DNA of 6,464 nt from Anaerolineales bacterium (lineage in GTDB: Bacteria; Chloroflexota; Anaerolineae; Anaerolineales; UBA11657), in assembly GCA_947503585.1 (NCBI GenBank), contig CANNEJ010000091.1, positions 1-6,464 of the forward strand, read 5' to 3'. Shown piece after piece: positions 4,568 to 6,464 of this stretch; the first letter of the stretch is position 1, and each line of letters starts with the position of its first letter. The translations under genes were made by a program, and so were the position numbers. The notes beneath the pieces were generated by a model. That model was not told the origin of the DNA. It did not search any database and saw nothing but the letters and a program-made list of their open reading frames with translations.

Positions 4568-6464
4568 CTACGGAACTTGGATGATGTACCGGTCATCTGC
4601 AAGCGCCAACCCGGCCGCATCCGCGGCGGGCAGCCGCGCACCACTCGCCGGATCAAACAGGCCAACCGCAATTTGGATACAGCCGTTGTCCGCCGAATTT
4701 GCCAGCTGAATTTGCCGCACGTCGCGCACCGCCTCGCCCGCCCGCCACAACCACAACGGAAACATGCGCGCTAGCGGAGCGCCGTCGGCCTGCCCCAGCA
4801 TCGTGCCGCTGCAATCCAAACCATGCACAAATATTTCGGCTGTCGATGACTCTTGCGCCTGCCACACCAGCTCCAGATTGAGCGTGCTGCCTGTGCGCGC
4901 AGCCTGCGCAGTAAGCAGGCGCAGATTGCCGCCGCCAAACTCGGCCAGCGGCGCATTAGCTGGCGCAGTCTTTAGCACCTGCCCGGCCTCAATTACTTGC
5001 AGCGGGCCGTCGCCATACAGCATCAGCCACACGCCATCATACTGGCGCATGCGCTCCGCCATCGGCTCCCAAAATAGCACATCACCCCATACATCGTAGT
5101 AGTGATGTTGCGGCTCCGTTGCCACCAGCGGAAAGTTGACGCCCTCAAGCTGCACCGGCATGCCGCTGTTAAGCGCCATCAAATCAGCGGGCGAGTGATA
5201 CTCGGGCAGCACCACGACACCGTCGTGCACAATCGGGTACACCTGCTTGTCCAGCGCCAGCCACCGCACGGGATTCACCAGCAGCTGGCGCGCGTCCGGC
5301 GCCGCGCGCACCACCTGCACCAATTGCGCTAGCGGCGCAAGTGCGCGCACATGCAGCTGCACACGCGACCAGATGTACTGCACCGGCGTGAGCAGCAGCA
5401 GCGCGAGCAACGCCAGCGCCGCACTGCGCGGCCACGCCATGCGCTGCGCCAAAGCACAGAGCGCCAGCGCCCACAACAACACAGCACCCACCGCTGGAAA
5501 CACCAGCAAGCGCGGGCTCACCACCACATACAGCTCCGGCAGCGTGAGGATGGATGGCAGCGCGGCCGCAGCCGAAAATCCGCCAGCTGCCAGCGCAGCG
5601 CGCAGCGTGCCCGCGCGCGCGCACAGCCAGCCCGCCAGCAGCAGCGCCATAACGCCAACAATGCTCACCAGCAGCTTCTCGTCCCAGCCGCTCCATGCTT
5701 TCAAGGGCAGCACAACCGGCTGCAACGGATAAGTGAGCCCCTGCAAAAAGAAAATTGAATTGCGCAGCAGCTCACCCGCGGGCCGCAGCGGGAGCGTGTT
5801 TTCGGCGCGCATCTTTGGCACCGCCAACCACAGCACGGGGAACAGTGCGTTGGCTGCGATGCCCGCCAACAAAGCCGGGTCTGCGCGCTGCAGCCAGCGT
5901 CGGCCGCTGCGCGCTGCATCGGGCGCCATCTGCCAGCCCAGCAAGCACAGCAATGCCAGCCCCACGGCCACGCCGGACTCGTGCGCAAAAGGCGCGAGCC
6001 CGACGCACAGTACAGCCGCAACAGCCCACAGCCGGCGCGCAGTCTTGCGGTACTCCAGCAACGCAAGTGCACCCAGCAGCGCCAGCAGTGTTACGAGTAA
6101 ATGGAAAAGCGACGCGACAAGCGGCACCACCAACGCCGCAAACGGCGATGCCGTCAGCAATGCCGCCGCAACCAACGCAACCCAGGCACGGTGACTGCCC
6201 GCATGCGCGGCCGCGCCCGGCCAGCGCATTGCCAGCGCGCCCACCAGCCAGCCGCAGCCAGCCAGAGCAAAGATATTTAACGCATGCAGCGCCACTGCGT
6301 GCGGCGTGCCGCTGATGCGCTGCGCCAGCCACCAAACGCTAAACCCAAGCGGGCGGTAGTACGCAAAACCGGCAGCGCTGGTCCAGAGTTCTCCGAAGCC
6401 CTTGCCGGCGAGAAAACTAAAATTGCCTACGTCATCCCAAAAGAATGGCAGTTGCCGCGCGGGC
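4568..6464 (-). CDS. GT-C-like multi-spanning membrane protein (putative glycosyltransferase), C-terminal part
   Basis: The frame is open from the right edge to a TAG at 4568, giving 631 residues without the N-terminus. A GTG at 6295 is not the likely start, because the 56 residues before it read as conserved protein: FFWDDVGNFSFL, then AYYRPLGFSVWW. The Asp-Asp pair (fragment residues 10-11) resembles the catalytic acidic motif in the first extracytoplasmic loop of GT-C enzymes (PMT/ArnT-like), which use polyprenyl-linked sugars. From fragment residue 57 to about 365 there are roughly 9-11 hydrophobic helices, with a small loop motif AHESG. The remaining 265 residues are soluble. The last 125 form a beta-rich module (LNLELVWQAQ, EIFVHGLDCSG, QADGAPL, IAVGLFDPASG) that I associate with Chloroflexota membrane glycosyltransferases. 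Donor and acceptor are unknown. Confidence 0.75.
   Translation of the reverse strand, partial: PARQLPFFWDDVGNFSFLAGKGFGELWTSAAGFAYYRPLGFSVWWLAQRISGTPHAVALHALNIFALAGCGWLVGALAMRWPGAAAHAGSHRAWVALVAAALLTASPFAALVVPLVASLFHLLVTLLALLGALALLEYRKTARRLWAVAAVLCVGLAPFAHESGVAVGLALLCLLGWQMAPDAARSGRRWLQRADPALLAGIAANALFPVLWLAVPKMRAENTLPLRPAGELLRNSIFFLQGLTYPLQPVVLPLKAWSGWDEKLLVSIVGVMALLLAGWLCARAGTLRAALAAGGFSAAAALPSILTLPELYVVVSPRLLVFPAVGAVLLWALALCALAQRMAWPRSAALALLALLLLTPVQYIWSRVQLHVRALAPLAQLVQVVRAAPDARQLLVNPVRWLALDKQVYPIVHDGVVVLPEYHSPADLMALNSGMPVQLEGVNFPLVATEPQHHYYDVWGDVLFWEPMAERMRQYDGVWLMLYGDGPLQVIEAGQVLKTAPANAPLAEFGGGNLRLLTAQAARTGSTLNLELVWQAQESSTAEIFVHGLDCSGTMLGQADGAPLARMFPLWLWRAGEAVRDVRQIQLANSADNGCIQIAVGLFDPASGARLPAADAAGLALADDRYIIQVP

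Noticed and set aside
6293..6295. GTG as the start of the membrane protein
   Set aside because: The 56 upstream in-frame codons up to the window edge read as coherent protein with the WDD motif typical of GT-C enzymes, so the true start lies outside the window.
5755..6335. Long open frames on both strands across the membrane protein
   Set aside because: The Ala/Arg/Pro-rich translations are typical of shadows in G+C-rich DNA; only the minus frame ending at 4568 has membrane helices and conserved motifs.

Overview
This is a compact stretch of bacterial chromosome with moderately high G+C. Every gene I can support lies on the minus strand. The best guess for the organism is a member of the Chloroflexota, probably Anaerolineae-like. 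This inference rests on three things: the elongation factor P (N-terminus MIDVNDLRKG and loop KPGRGNATIR), the C-terminal beta-rich tail on the membrane glycosyltransferase-like protein, and the HAD-DinB fusion. It comes from remembered family patterns, not from a search.

Layout in the direction of transcription (right to left): (1) 6464-4568, a large GT-C-like membrane protein whose N-terminus lies beyond the window. (2) A short intergenic gap with a perfect TATAAT -10 box, then efp (4508-3951), elongation factor P. (3) A 141-bp spacer with ATCCAG/CTGGAT inverted repeats. (4) 3809-2544, a fusion of a HAD phosphatase domain with a DinB-like four-helix domain. (5) tRNA-Leu(UAG) at 2594-2512, whose 5' half overlaps the last 51 nt of the fusion gene; the fusion's stop codon lies in the tRNA variable arm. 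An extended -10 box sits just upstream of the tRNA, inside the fusion gene. (6) A 145-bp spacer with a long imperfect hairpin. (7) tig (2366-993), trigger factor, and 36 nt later clpP (956-321), the ClpP protease subunit. (8) A possible terminator at 265-291, then the first 80 codons of a NagD-like HAD class IIA hydrolase (240-1) that runs off the left edge.

The core of the window is a translation and protein quality-control neighbourhood: EF-P relieves ribosome stalling, tRNA-Leu decodes CUA and related CUN codons, trigger factor folds nascent chains at the ribosome exit, and ClpP degrades failed proteins. I see no transposons, CRISPR arrays, phage genes or defence genes, and no evidence for an entirely new system. 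The most unusual item is the protein gene that ends inside a tRNA gene. Next are the Arg at the tip of the EF-P loop and the HAD-DinB fusion.
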